Shown: positions 1 through 10,659, counted from the first letter of the stretch. The stretch: DNA of 64,000 bases from Irpex lacteus (GCA_001986395.2 MQVO02000027.1:1-64000); one strand, 5' to 3'. Numbers and translations are program-made. Notes: generated from the letters alone by a model not told the origin.

Positions 1-604
1 ACAGTTTACCCCACAAACTCGCGTCCGGAACTCCTTCACCACCTCTAAACTCTCTCTACCAAAAACTCCTCATTTGCGACTTCGCGACTCTGCGTTCACT
101 GCGACTGCGTTATACTGCGTTTGCGACTGCGACTGCGACTGCGTTACTGCGTTACTGCGTTCCTTTGCGACTTTGCGTGTTCCGTTCCCGTGCGTCCGAT
201 CCGTGCGTACGGTCTGCGTTCCGTCCCATCTTCTCCCCCGGATCCTGTAGTTCCGTTGTACCAGCGGACTGTGCTAGAGTCTTCCGTGGATTCTTGGTGC
301 TTGTGCGTGGTTTCGACCAGTCTTAGTAGGACGTATACTTCTGTCTACGGACGGAAGGCCCTGCTGTGTGTGTCACGATCGTTGTTCCGGTTCCGTCTCT
401 AGCAGCCACACTTGACCTAGTGTTGAGTTCGGATTGACTACCTCTGCGTTGCGGTGTTGGTTGTTGGTTAGTCAGTCTTGGGACTCAGAGACCCTCGCAC
501 TACTACACACTCCCTCGCTCATCGCAGGCCACGTTATCGCTCCGTTCCGGGGTTAGGTGGTCTGTAGGTTCTTGTCTCTTATCCGAGCGCGGCTTGGTGT
601 CTCA
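1..604 (+). repeat. 5' LTR, 3' portion
   Basis: This is identical to the end of the 3' LTR apart from one C in a short C run near 171. It ends in GTGTCTCA at 604, directly before the primer-binding site. Around 85-175 it contains a run of TGCGACTGCG-type short repeats. No long ORF in it looks coding. Confidence 0.95.
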
Positions 605-606
605 TT

Positions 607-623
607 TTGGAGCCCACCGCGAG
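607..623 (+). other. Putative primer-binding site
   Basis: Two bases after the 5' LTR end the sequence reads TGGAGCCCACCGCGAGG. Its complement ends in CCA, as expected for annealing to the 3' end of a tRNA. The tRNA species was not identified, so this rests on position and the TGG start. Confidence 0.55.
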
Positions 624-691
624 GGGTCTCTCTTGACATCTCCGAGATCTGACTTTCGTTAAAAATTCCACGCCAATCATCGAGTTCCGCG

Positions 692-2551
692 GTGAGTTCC
701 TCGAAGCATACCCGTAGTCGCGGAACTTCAGAGTTCGAACCACTACCCGATCCCGACACTCTCCTACACAAGCCTCGTAAATCCAGGAAGCGTTCCGTGC
801 CCGCGGAAGAATCCCCTTACGCGTCCGCGGACGAATTCCAAGAAGTAGAAAACCAACTCGTTCCGGACGAGGAACCCAATACTCCACCCGTTTCTTTTGA
901 TCCATCCTTGTCTGCGGAACCCTCAGAACCCCAACCAATCCATTATCTCCTTGCCCGCGAATCTCATACCAATCGCCTCTTCGAAGTCATCGACCAGTAC
1001 GACGCCCAAGTCTCTCACCTACAACAGCAACTAGCCATGGCCACCACTCCTATGCCCCTCTCCAGCGACCGTCATGCCCCTACCTTCGATCCGGCGCAGC
1101 CCGTACCTTGTCCCGTTACTTCCAGAACCTAGAAGAGCTCTTCACCCGTGCCGCTATTGCAGCGGACGCGGACAAAAAGTCTTACGCCACCCGTTATGTT
1201 CCGATAGAAGTCTCAGACCAATGGGACACGCTGTCCGGGTACGCGAACGGAACCTACGACGCCTGGAAGACACAGGTATTTGCGCTCTAATCCTGGGGCG
1301 GATGCTACTGTCCGTTACACTCGTCAGGGTCTTCTCGACTACGTACAGCAGTGGAGGGCCCGTGGCTTCAAAACACTTGGCGACTGGGCTGAGTTCTTCC
1401 GGAACTATCGTACTCAGGCTGCGTGGTTAGTCACCAACGGAAAGATCTCAGACATCGACCGGAACCGATGGTGTGAGGACGCCATTGGAACCCAGATGTC
1501 CGCTATCTCGACGCGCTTGCAAGTCAAACCACCCTGATACTCATCCGGGTGACGGGTACGGAATGGACGCACTCGACGAAGCTATGCGGTTTCATCTTCA
1601 AGGAACTCCCACCGTCCTATCCGCTCCCGCCGCTGCCCCAGTAACTCTCGCGACTCCCATTCCGTCCACTTCGTCCACCACGGAAACGACCATCAAAATC
1701 GAGGATGTAGCCAAGCTGTTCGAGTACCTCGGACGCATGGCCTCGAGTTCCGCTGCTAACGCACCCGTTCCGCGTCCACCCACACCATCTTCCGCGAACA
1801 TGGGCTGTCATTATGACGGAAAACCAGACTGTCGTACCCACAACTGCCCCGCGGCCGCGGAGGACTTAGCAGCTGGTCGAATCCGTCGCAACGCGGAGAA
1901 CAAGATCGTCCTGCCGAACGGAACGTTTGTTCCACGGAACCTCCCTGGAGAAACCATGCGCGACCGTGTCTTCGAATGGCACAGACGGAACCCTGGTCAA
2001 CTTGCTGCGGGTAGTCTTTCATACACGGCTGTCCCGGATCCAGCGGGTTCGATGTTGGTGGAGCTCGTCAACGGAACATCCTACGACGGACAAGCTGCCT
2101 CTTACGTCTACCACCGCGATGATGAAGAACGGATCTTCGCTCTAGAACAGGAGCTCTTCAACCTGCGCAACAAGACCCGTTTCGACTCCGTCCGTGTTCC
2201 GCCCATGTCAGACAAGTATCGTCGTCAACGGACGCCTGCTCCCACCAATCGTACGCCTGCCCCGGAGCCTACGTCTCAGACGGAACACACGGAACCTTCG
2301 TCATCCAAGGCAGCCTCCGCTTCCCAGCAACCTGCTACTGCACGGAGCCTACTAGGGAGGAACCAAGCAAGGAGCCCGCGGAACACCCCCTGGCGGGGGT
2401 CCGTGACGCAACGTACATTCCGCCTACCTCTAAGAACGTTGGAGCGCCACCTAAAGCCTCGACTCGCGATCCGGCGTTCCGCACTGCAGCTCCCGTTGAA
2501 AGCACGGAAACCGCGGTGAAGGTACTCAAACCGCGCTCTGAAGGAGGGTAG
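692..2551 (+). pseudogene. gag: gag polyprotein, several frame breaks
   Basis: This is Gag of the agaric Gypsy type: a charged N-terminal part, a capsid-like part with an LYPGAD-type segment (near 1285-1310), and a diverged zinc-knuckle region around 1800-1850 (Cys-X7-Cys-X2-His-X-Cys) followed by an FVPRN motif. The coding signal moves between frames at about 1101, 1291, 1528 and 2340. Each is explained by a one-base gain or loss, two of them in C runs. No ATG opens the first frame; it can only be followed from about 692 (GTG). The last frame stops at 2549-2551, five bases before the protease ATG. A spliced reading of the 1276 GT was considered, but the skipped bases encode conserved Gag sequence. 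It is either decayed or affected by assembly indels. Confidence 0.75.
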
Positions 2552-2555
2552 CCTC

Positions 2556-3266
2556 ATGATCACTCCCGAGGAGCTTCTCGCTATCTCACCCGACGTCCGT
2601 TATAACCTGCGCTCCCTCATCACCCCCAAACGTCTACCGGCTGCTCAACCTACTGCTCCGTCCGCTACCTACCTTCATGAGCAAGAAGAAGTCTGTCTGC
2701 CTAGCCCGGAAGTCCTCACTTCCCAGGGCGACCTTCCTCGAGGAGTGTACCGGATCGCGGATCCTTATGAAGCGTACCTCCGTGCACTTCCTCCGGGTGA
2801 AGAACCTCGTCCCGTCAAAGTCGCTAACGAGTCCGGGTCGCTGCGCACGATCCGTGCTCTCGTAGCTAACAGCGAGGAGGTGGACTGTATTCTTGATCCG
2901 GGCTGTCAAATCGTCGCGTGTTCCGAGGCCGTTTGCCATGAGCTTGGCTTATCCTACGATCCGACCGTGGTATTACACATGCAAAGCGCGAACGGAGGAG
3001 TCGACCGTTCCTTGGGCCTCGCACGGAACATCCCTTTCGCTATAGGGGATATGGTCTTCTACCTCCAGGTCCACGTCATCCGGGAAGCTGCGTACGACAT
3101 CCTGTTAGGCCGTCCGTTCGATATCCTGGCGTCCACCGTCGTCCGGAACTACAAGAATGAAGACCAGACTATCACTCTCACTTGTCCCAACACCGGCCGC
3201 TGCGTCACCATCCCCACCCTACCTCGCGGAAAGCCTAAGTTCCGTCTCCCGGAACAGGGTTTTTAG
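2556..3266 (+). CDS. Retrotransposon aspartyl protease region
   Basis: The 236-residue frame starts at an ATG. Its retropepsin core carries the catalytic Asp in an ILDPG context at about residue 110 (where DSG is more usual), with a second conserved segment, DILLGRPF, near residue 187. In the element it processes Gag and Pol. It shares its frame with the RT-integrase part, but the roughly 250 bases between them (3267-3510) read as coding in another frame. Two compensating single-base indels, near 3262 and 3505, may therefore split a former continuous protease-pol frame. Confidence 0.8.
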   Translation: MITPEELLAISPDVRYNLRSLITPKRLPAAQPTAPSATYLHEQEEVCLPSPEVLTSQGDLPRGVYRIADPYEAYLRALPPGEEPRPVKVANESGSLRTIRALVANSEEVDCILDPGCQIVACSEAVCHELGLSYDPTVVLHMQSANGGVDRSLGLARNIPFAIGDMVFYLQVHVIREAAYDILLGRPFDILASTVVRNYKNEDQTITLTCPNTGRCVTIPTLPRGKPKFRLPEQGF

Positions 3267-3509
3267 GGGTCGAGGAGTCGCGCTCAGGCCGAGGAGATCT
3301 CATCAAGCATATACCCCCGTCTATCGACAGTTCCGGCCCTGATTTCCTTTCTTTCTGTCTCTCTAAGCTCACGGACGATCGTCTCTCTACTCAAATCTCT
3401 TCCCTTCTCCTTTTCGATCTCGTCTCTTCTTTCTCCGCTTCCGTGTGGCACCAGCTAGGAGCCACTCCCGATACCCTGCGTCAAATCTTCCTCGGCGCGA
3501 AGAAAAAAG

Positions 3510-6500
3510 TACAAGCCCGTGCACCTGAAGGTCCGTCCCGTGAAAACGGAACTACCCAAGGAGTACCGCATCGTACGCAACATATCCGGCGATCCGTTGT
3601 CGATTATGCCCGTCATCAACTATGCTCACATCCCTGACTTCGTTCCGTCCGGACGCTATACCCTCGAACGCATGCAGGAGACGGATGCACGGCTTGATCC
3701 TTTTCTTTTACCGGAAGAGCGACGCCTGCTCCACTACTTCATGTGTCTCCATAATCAAGCCTTCGCGTGGACGGACGAGGAAAGAGGAAGCTTCCGTACC
3801 GACTTCTTCCCACCCGTCGAATTTCCCGTCGTCCCTCACGTTCCGTGGGTAGAACGGAACATGCCTATCCCGCCCGGAATCTACGACGAATGCTGCCGAA
3901 TCATACTGGAGAAGATCAAAGCTGGTGTCTACGAACCCTCCAATGCAGCCTATCGTAGTCGATGGTTCCCCGTCGCGAAGAAGAATGGCAAGCTCCGTAT
4001 CGTCCACTCCTTAGAGCCTCTCAACCGCGTCACTATCCAGCATTCCGGCGTTCCGCCCATCCCGGAACACCTTGCAGAGACCTTTGGAGGACGGGCGTGC
4101 GGCGGAATCCTGGATCTCTTCGTTGGCTATGACAACCGTCCGCTTGCAGAGTCGTCGCGCGACATGACGACCTTCCAGACACCCTTTGGCGCCATGAGGA
4201 TCACCACTCTCCCCATGGGTTGGACTAACAGTGTTCCAATCTTCCACGACGACGTCACCTCGATCCTCCAACCCGAAATCCCTCACGTCACCATTCCGTA
4301 CATCGACGATGTCCCCGTCCGTGGTCCAGCAAGCGAGTACCGGTTGCCTAACGGTGACTGGGAACGTATTCCGTCTAATCCGGGGATCCGTCGTTTTGTC
4401 TTCGAACACTTTGAGAACCTCAATCGCGTAGTCACCCGTGTCTTCTACTGCGGCGGAACGTTCTCTGGCCCAAAATCCGTCTGCATCGCTCGCAAGTACT
4501 CCGTCGTTGGATCCTGCTGCACCCCGGAAGGTCGTATACCGGAAGAAGATAAGGTTCGCGTCATCCGGAACTGGGGTCCGTGCAAGAATCTCTCTGAGGT
4601 TCGAGCCTTCCTCGGAACCGTTGGCGTGATCCGGATTTTCATTCGTAACTTTGCGCACCGAGCCCACCATCTTGTGAAGCTCACCCGCAAGGACGCACCT
4701 TTCGAATGGGGACCGGAACAAGAAGCCGCGCAGGCAGACCTGAAGAAGGCTGTACTTGAATCGCCCGCTCTCCGTGCAATCGACTACCGTTCCGGAGCAC
4801 CCGTCATCCTCGCTGTCGACACCTCATACCTCGCGATAGGCCACTTCCTTGCTCAGTGCGATCCGGATAACCCCAAGGTTCGTTACTACAGCCGCTTCGG
4901 ATCCATCACCCTCAACGAGCGGGAAGCACGGTTCTCTCAACCAAAGCTGGAACTCTACGGACTCTACCGCTCTCTCAAAGCTCTCAAACTCTACATCATC
5001 GGTGTCCGCAACCTCATCGTCGAGGTCGACGCGCAGCATATCAAAGGGATGATCCAGAACCCTGATCTGGCCCCTTCCGCGTCGATCAACCGATGGATTG
5101 CTGCCATCCTCACCTTCCACTTTACACTGGTACACGTTCCGGGGGAACGTCATGGTCCGGACGGACTCTCGCGTCGCCCGCCTCAGCCTGGTGACCCGGA
5201 TCCTCCTGACGACGACGAAGACGAAAATCCCCTTGGTCCCTGTTTCCTAACCATGCACTTCTGGTCTCAGCTCCGTCCCTCCACTTCTCTTACATCCTCT
5301 TTCGCTAACCTGGAAGCTGAGGACCAACCTCCTCTCGAGTACCACGACGTTCCGCGAACACGGAAAGCAACGGACGCGGACAACAAGCTCTCGCAGGTTC
5401 CGCCTTTCCTCGAGACCTTCGTTCCGCCAACGGATCTCTCTGAGAAAGCCTTGCAAGCATTCGTCCGTTTTGCTACTCAGTTCTTCCTCGACAGCGGACG
5501 ACTCTGGAAACGCGATCCGTCCGGGGCTCACAAGCTCGTCATTCCCCCAGAAGACCGGATCCGTATCCTGCGCGAATGTCACGACCGTGCTGCTCATAGA
5601 GGAGTCTACGCGACTACAGTGATGATCTCGGAACGTTTCTGGTGGCCCTTCCATATCGCGGACGCCGCCTGGTACGTCCGGACTTGCCATATCTGTCAGC
5701 TCCGCCAGAAACGCCAGATCCTCATCCCACCCACCGTTGCGCAACCCGCCCCTCTCTTCGCCAAGATCTACGTCGATACCATGCACATGCCCAAGTCGTC
5801 CGGTTACAAGTACATCGTCCAAGGCCGTTGTTCCATGACGCACTGGCCAGAGTTCCGTTTACTCAGGACGGAAACCGGGAAGACTATTGGCGACTGGCTC
5901 TTCGAAGACGTGCTCTGCCGTTGGGGTGGCTTGTCCGAGATCGTCTCGGATAACGGTGGCCCATTCGTCGCTGCTATCGAGTACCTTTCCAAGAAGTTCC
6001 ACATCTCCCACATCCGTATCAGCGGGTACAACTCCCGTGCCAACGGACAGGTCGAGCGTTCTCACTTCGACGTCCGCCAGTCAGTCTACAAGGCAGCGGA
6101 TGGAGACGCGTCTAAGTGGGCTTCCGTGGCAGCATCCGTCTTCTGGTCAGAACGGATCACCGTCCGCAAACGGATGGGGTGCTCCCCTTACTTCGCTGTC
6201 ACTGGTACTCATCCCGTCATTCCGCTCGATATCGTCGAGGCAACTTACCTGCAACCCCCTCCGGAATCTATCATGTCGACCACGGATCTCATTGCCCGTC
6301 GAGCCATAGCCCTTCAGAAGCGTCGAGAGGACCTTCAAAGGCTCCGTGACAACGTGGTCGAGTCCCGGAAACAAGCAGCCCGTCGATTCGAACAGGACAA
6401 CGCACACACCATCAAGGACTTCAACTTTACCCGCGGATCACTCGTGCTCATCCGGAACACAGCCATCGAGAAAGCACTCAACCGCAAGATGCGTCCACGG

Positions 6501-6779
6501 TACCTTGGCCCTCTCGTCGTCGTCTCCCGCAACAGAGGAGGGGCCTATGTATTGTGCGAACTTGATGGTTCCGTCCTCGATCGTCCCGTGGCCGCGTTCC
6601 GTGTCGTCCCCTACCTTGCCCGTCGTTCCATCCCCCTACCAGACGGTTTTGCGGATATTACCCCGGAACGTCTGAAGGAACTCACGGACAGCACCTCACT
6701 AGGTGATGACGACCCGGACGAGCCCACGGATGCCGTCGATCCGCTCGACGATGACACTGAGGATCTCCCTCAACCTTAG
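3510..6779 (+). CDS. pol: Retrotransposon RT-RNase H-integrase (pol)
   Basis: About 1,089 residues are uninterrupted. In order: reverse transcriptase with catalytic YIDD (about residue 267), RNase H with an Asp in LAVD (about residue 433), a His2-Cys2 integrase zinc finger (HRG...CHIC, about 695-735), the integrase catalytic core with DTMH, SDNGGPF and an Glu in QVER, and a C-terminal GPY-type segment (RPRYLGP). These convert element RNA to cDNA and insert it into the genome. No ATG is seen at the N-terminus; the frame is clearly coding from 3510 and the first GTG codon is at 3519. It probably continued from the protease. The acidic tail (DDDPDEP...) ends at the TAG at 6777-6779. Confidence 0.93.
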   Translation, partial: YKPVHLKVRPVKTELPKEYRIVRNISGDPLSIMPVINYAHIPDFVPSGRYTLERMQETDARLDPFLLPEERRLLHYFMCLHNQAFAWTDEERGSFRTDFFPPVEFPVVPHVPWVERNMPIPPGIYDECCRIILEKIKAGVYEPSNAAYRSRWFPVAKKNGKLRIVHSLEPLNRVTIQHSGVPPIPEHLAETFGGRACGGILDLFVGYDNRPLAESSRDMTTFQTPFGAMRITTLPMGWTNSVPIFHDDVTSILQPEIPHVTIPYIDDVPVRGPASEYRLPNGDWERIPSNPGIRRFVFEHFENLNRVVTRVFYCGGTFSGPKSVCIARKYSVVGSCCTPEGRIPEEDKVRVIRNWGPCKNLSEVRAFLGTVGVIRIFIRNFAHRAHHLVKLTRKDAPFEWGPEQEAAQADLKKAVLESPALRAIDYRSGAPVILAVDTSYLAIGHFLAQCDPDNPKVRYYSRFGSITLNEREARFSQPKLELYGLYRSLKALKLYIIGVRNLIVEVDAQHIKGMIQNPDLAPSASINRWIAAILTFHFTLVHVPGERHGPDGLSRRPPQPGDPDPPDDDEDENPLGPCFLTMHFWSQLRPSTSLTSSFANLEAEDQPPLEYHDVPRTRKATDADNKLSQVPPFLETFVPPTDLSEKALQAFVRFATQFFLDSGRLWKRDPSGAHKLVIPPEDRIRILRECHDRAAHRGVYATTVMISERFWWPFHIADAAWYVRTCHICQLRQKRQILIPPTVAQPAPLFAKIYVDTMHMPKSSGYKYIVQGRCSMTHWPEFRLLRTETGKTIGDWLFEDVLCRWGGLSEIVSDNGGPFVAAIEYLSKKFHISHIRISGYNSRANGQVERSHFDVRQSVYKAADGDASKWASVAASVFWSERITVRKRMGCSPYFAVTGTHPVIPLDIVEATYLQPPPESIMSTTDLIARRAIALQKRREDLQRLRDNVVESRKQAARRFEQDNAHTIKDFNFTRGSLVLIRNTAIEKALNRKMRPRYLGPLVVVSRNRGGAYVLCELDGSVLDRPVAAFRVVPYLARRSIPLPDGFADITPERLKELTDSTSLGDDDPDEPTDAVDPLDDDTEDLPQP

Positions 6780-6985
6780 ACACACTTCTTTCCGTCTGTT
6801 TTCTTTTCCGTCTTATTTCTTCCACACTCATTCCGTTCCGTTTTGATTTCACTAACCCATGGACTCACCCGTTCCGTTTCGCCCGGATCTCCTTTAAAGG
6901 AGTCCCCCTTTAGGTCGATGATGAGCTAGCTCTGATGACCACTCACTTCGACTTTCCCTCGTGCCCTGGGGACAGGGCTTCTTTG

Positions 6986-7003
6986 TTTCAGTAGGGAGGA
7001 GGA
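6986..7003 (+). repeat. Internal copy of the polypurine tract
   Basis: TTTCAGTAGGGAGGAGGA occurs here and again, identically, at 9284-9301 just before the 3' LTR. The two copies bracket the antisense gene. It could act as a second plus-strand priming site or mark where the antisense module was acquired. Confidence 0.7.
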
Positions 7004-7324
7004 AGGCGGAAACGCCCAAATCCGCCCAACGAAAACGGACCCGGCCACTCAGGCACGGAACTCAAAATTTTGGACTATTTTTCGACTTTTACGCCTCGTA
7101 TTCACTCATTTTCATACCTTTTTCCTACTTACATCACCCAGAAAATACTTACTTATTATTCTCTTTCGCATCACTCCCTTTCATCTTTCAGAGACACGGA
7201 CACTTTATAGTACATACACGAAGCGGATACTTTACAGGATTCGAAACGCGCGGAACACGAGACACGCGGAACACGGAACAAGCGGAACACGGACGACGAA
7301 CACGAGCAACTCACAAGACCCAAG

Positions 7325-9121
7325 CTACTTCTTCGCTGGAGCCTTCCCCTTCCCGACGACGACTTCATCGACCTCCATCTCAGCATCCTCTTCACCCTCA
7401 GCGTCGACGTCGACGACTTCCGGTTCCGTTGGAGACGGAGGAGGCATCACGGAACGCGGCGCGGAAGACGAACTAGCGATCTGCGCCTCCAGCACCGCGA
7501 TCTTGTGGTCGAGAGACTGAAGCTCCGCGGCGTGCACCATCCGGTAGGCACGCATCTCCGCCAAGTAGCCTAGGAGGTAGGCACGATGGAGTTCCTCCGG
7601 CGTATAGGAGAGGAAGGAGCGGCGCGTTCCGTGCGCCAGGAAGGGAGCCAGAGCCGTGTGCGGAACCGTGTTGGGCGGAATAGCTGCACAGGGATCAGAC
7701 CACGGAACCGCGGATCGAGAAGGCAAACTTACCAAAGGGCTCCTGCGCAGTCGACGACGAAGGAAGGGAGCGAGTAGCAGCCACGGGAGGAGCACGAGGA
7801 CGGGAAGCCGGTGCACGACGAGGAACAGCCTGGCGTTCCGGAACGTTTGTACCCGCTGGGGCAGGCTGAGTCGACGATCCGCCCTGAGCCAATCGCGGAT
7901 CCCTGGCCGCTGCACCCCTAGGAACGGGCTGGGGACGACGTCGTGGCGCGGGCGTTGGGGCAGAAGTCTCTGCCATCGCCGGTTCGTCCTCTTGGTCCGC
8001 GGCCCTCGACTTCCCGCGCACATTGGAGCCACCCCGACGCGCAGCCTTACCCGACGACGAAAACGCGCAAGTAATCTTCCGGGCGGCACAGTTCACGCAG
8101 GCATGCGTCACACCATCCTTGACCGGAACGATGCACTCTGCCTTCGAGCGGGACTGGCACTGGGGGCACTGATAGGACCCATAAGTGTACACCTCCTGAT
8201 CCGGGCGACCATCGAATAGGCCACTCACCATGGATCCGTCGCGATAAACGACCTGCTCCTCCGTAGGGGCCGCCGCCTTGCGAGCCCGCTTAGGCTTGGG
8301 CCCGGACGCACCTTGCACCAGCGTCGCGGAACGGTCGCGAGTACGCCCAGTCCGTGGGGAGCTCTCCTCCTCCTCCTCCTTCTCCTCCTCATCCTCGGCC
8401 TGCGACGAGGCCTCTCCGTCCTTGTCGACCTCTTCCGCCGCATCTGCATCCCCCTCTGCGTCTGCATCCTCCTCACCCGCACCCCCAACGTCGCCCATAG
8501 CAGTGTCGACGTCCTCAGCACCTGCACCCGTTTCCGCGCCCACCACAGTATCGTCGTCCGCGGGACCCGTCTGGTCCCCGGAACCCGTGTCGAGCGGAAC
8601 GGAACTGGAACCAGCAGCGGGCGTGGGCTGGGGCTGAGACGTGGCGAGACCTGGAGTGACCCCCGCGTCGAGTTGGATGGGAGTGGGACCACCATGGATG
8701 GCTTGGTTGGCGGGCGTCACGGAGACTTGTCGAAGGAAGCGCAAGTTGCGCAAGGCAGCCTGACGTTCCGGGCTGATGAGGCCTTGACGATGGTACTCTT
8801 GGACGAAGGGGGAGGCCACGGACAACGCATCCACCAGAGACTCCATGACGGACAGCGACATCTCATGACGAAGATCCCAAAGGGCCTCAGCGGCACCCAG
8901 GATCCCCTCCCTGAGACCTTCGTCGCCCACGGTCTCCAGCTCTTCGACTGCGGACGCCTGCACCGTGACCAGTCAGCCCACCCGTCTGCAGGAGCGATCC
9001 GTCCACTTACCAGCACGGCACGGAACTTCACTTGCCACTGGGCACTCTCCAGGAAGGTGGTCTTGCGTTCCGTGAAGCAACGGAGACGCTGGATAGCAAT
9101 GTCGACGGCGAGGGGAGACAT
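7325..9121 (-). CDS. Spliced antisense gene carried by the Gypsy element
   Basis: Three exons on the strand opposite gag-pol join in frame: 9121-9011, 8957-7733 and 7683-7325, giving 564 residues. Both introns (53 and 49 bp) have GTAAGT donors and CAG acceptors, and each removes a frame break, which argues for a real gene. The N-terminus is helical and acidic. A middle acidic stretch (poly-Glu, encoded by a TCC repeat on the + strand) is followed by a basic PKPKRARK nuclear-signal-like segment and a cysteine cluster (C-X2-C-X7-C-X9-C-X2-C-X5-C, containing CVNCAARKITC). That cluster resembles zinc-binding domains of fungal regulators. A coiled-coil-like segment and an acidic tail follow. It sits where env or extra genes lie in other LTR elements. 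The function is unknown; DNA or RNA binding is only an inference. Confidence 0.75.
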
Positions 9122-9283
9122 GTTGAGCTTGGTTGGTGTTGGTGGTGGTGGTTTGGGAGAGAAGTGTTGAGTGCGGGTTGGGGGACTTTGGCGAAATTTT
9201 CAGAAGGACGGCTTTCTCGACAACGAGGCAGGCGCGCGGAACGAGTCATTGATCCCCATCAGGAAGCCGGGGACGGCTTCGAA

Positions 9284-9301
9284 TTTCAGTAGGGAGGAGG
9301 A
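9284..9301 (+). other. Polypurine tract
   Basis: The purine-rich AGGGAGGAGGA sits directly before TGACACG, the proposed first bases of the 3' LTR. This is the expected position of the plus-strand primer. It is identical over 18 nt to 6986-7003. Confidence 0.7.
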
Positions 9302-10636
9302 TGACACGTGGCTGAACGGCTGCACGTTCCAGACTCCTGAAATCGGCATTTTCCGCTCGATCCGTCGTCATCACGGAACCTCGTATACGCCCGTCGCGGG
9401 ACCCTTCGAACCGCGGAACTCTGTCGTCACGGAACGCCTGCCTGTACCCTCGTCCCTTCCTCGTGACCTCTCGGATCGCTCTACGCGTCGCGGATCTTCA
9501 AATTAACGACGGGACCCTGGCAACCACGAACGACCATGTGCCTTCCCCTCGAACGACCGACGCCTCGCCCCCGTTTGATCGACGGACGACTCTCTTCGGC
9601 GTTATCGGACGGACCAGAATAGCTGCTTGTCAAATTGGTTGCTAGCGCCCCTAGCCTCGTGTTCGCAACTCCCGACGACTGCCCCTTTGGACCATATGAC
9701 CACCGCTCCACCTCCTGCCTTGGCGCCCGTTACTCTTGTCCTCCCATTCGCTGTTACCCTCTCCCTCGCCTGATTCTTTATTTTCCCCGCTTCCCATTCG
9801 TCCATGCCCGCGTTCCGCGCTGCACTACCCTTTCCGTCTCTCCCCGACGTACCTGTTTCATGCTATATTTTATCCTCTGATTCGTTTCTTGGCACGGATC
9901 GTGTCATTTCTCTTTACACTCGCTTAGTCACCCACGGACAATATTTCTCTAAATTCGATTTTGCTTATGGACGCTCTACCGTATATAAAGAGGCCTGTAC
10001 TCGTAGGATAGAGACAAGAAATCCACCCGCTACAGTTTACCCCACAAACTCGCGTCCGGAACTCCTTCACCACCTCTAAACTCTCTCTACCAAAAACTCC
10101 TCATTTGCGACTTCGCGACTCTGCGTTCACTGCGACTGCGTTATACTGCGTTTGCGACTGCGACTGCGACTGCGTTACTGCGTTACTGCGTTCCCTTTGC
10201 GACTTTGCGTGTTCCGTTCCCGTGCGTCCGATCCGTGCGTACGGTCTGCGTTCCGTCCCATCTTCTCCCCCGGATCCTGTAGTTCCGTTGTACCAGCGGA
10301 CTGTGCTAGAGTCTTCCGTGGATTCTTGGTGCTTGTGCGTGGTTTCGACCAGTCTTAGTAGGACGTATACTTCTGTCTACGGACGGAAGGCCCTGCTGTG
10401 TGTGTCACGATCGTTGTTCCGGTTCCGTCTCTAGCAGCCACACTTGACCTAGTGTTGAGTTCGGATTGACTACCTCTGCGTTGCGGTGTTGGTTGTTGGT
10501 TAGTCAGTCTTGGGACTCAGAGACCCTCGCACTACTACACACTCCCTCGCTCATCGCAGGCCACGTTATCGCTCCGTTCCGGGGTTAGGTGGTCTGTAGG
10601 TTCTTGTCTCTTATCCGAGCGCGGCTTGGTGTCTCA
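9302..10636 (+). repeat. 3' LTR
   Basis: It begins TGACAC after the polypurine tract and ends GTGTCTCA, so it has TG...CA ends with short inverted termini. The end at 10636 is fixed by comparison with the 5' LTR. The start at 9302 is inferred from the polypurine tract because the matching part of the 5' LTR lies outside the window. Length is 1,335 bp. CGGAAC and GTTCCG words are dense throughout. Confidence 0.85.
9982..9989 (+). promoter_or_regulatory. TATA box of the LTR promoter
   Basis: TATATAAA lies inside the 3' LTR. The likely transcript start, and so the U3/R boundary, would be about 25-35 bp downstream, near 10015. The equivalent place in the 5' LTR is outside the window. Confidence 0.55.
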
Positions 10637-10659
10637 ACGCTCAACCAATGATTGCGTAG

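Larger units (their letters stand above)
1..10636 (+). mobile_element. Ty3/Gypsy LTR retrotransposon, 5' end cut by window edge
   Basis: The element shows LTR, primer-binding site, gag, protease, RT-RNase H, integrase, an antisense gene, polypurine tract and LTR, in that order. RNase H before integrase in pol places it in Ty3/Gypsy. Bases 1-604 match 10032-10636 except for one extra C in a CC/CCC run. If the LTR begins at 9302, about 730 bp of the 5' LTR lies outside the window and the whole element is about 11.4 kb. It lies in an intron of ABC transporter copy A: only 23 bp of intron remain between the LTR end and the next exon at 10660. The near-identical LTRs indicate a recent insertion, while gag carries frame breaks. 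The target duplication cannot be checked because the left flank is missing; the first right-flank bases are ACGCT. Confidence 0.95.

Noticed and set aside
1276..1330. Possible intron in gag (GTATTT...CGTCAG)
   Set aside because: The bases that would be removed encode a conserved Gag segment (LYPGAD type), so a one-base insertion is the better explanation.
4011..4721. 236-codon frame antisense to pol
   Set aside because: It overlaps the reverse-transcriptase domain, has no introns or motifs, and is explained by the composition of the coding strand.
5247..5843. 198-codon frame antisense to integrase
   Set aside because: Mirror frame of pol without recognisable domains.
8313..9170. 285-codon + strand frame opposite the spliced antisense gene
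   Set aside because: The - strand explains the region better: canonical introns restore one long frame with a cysteine cluster.
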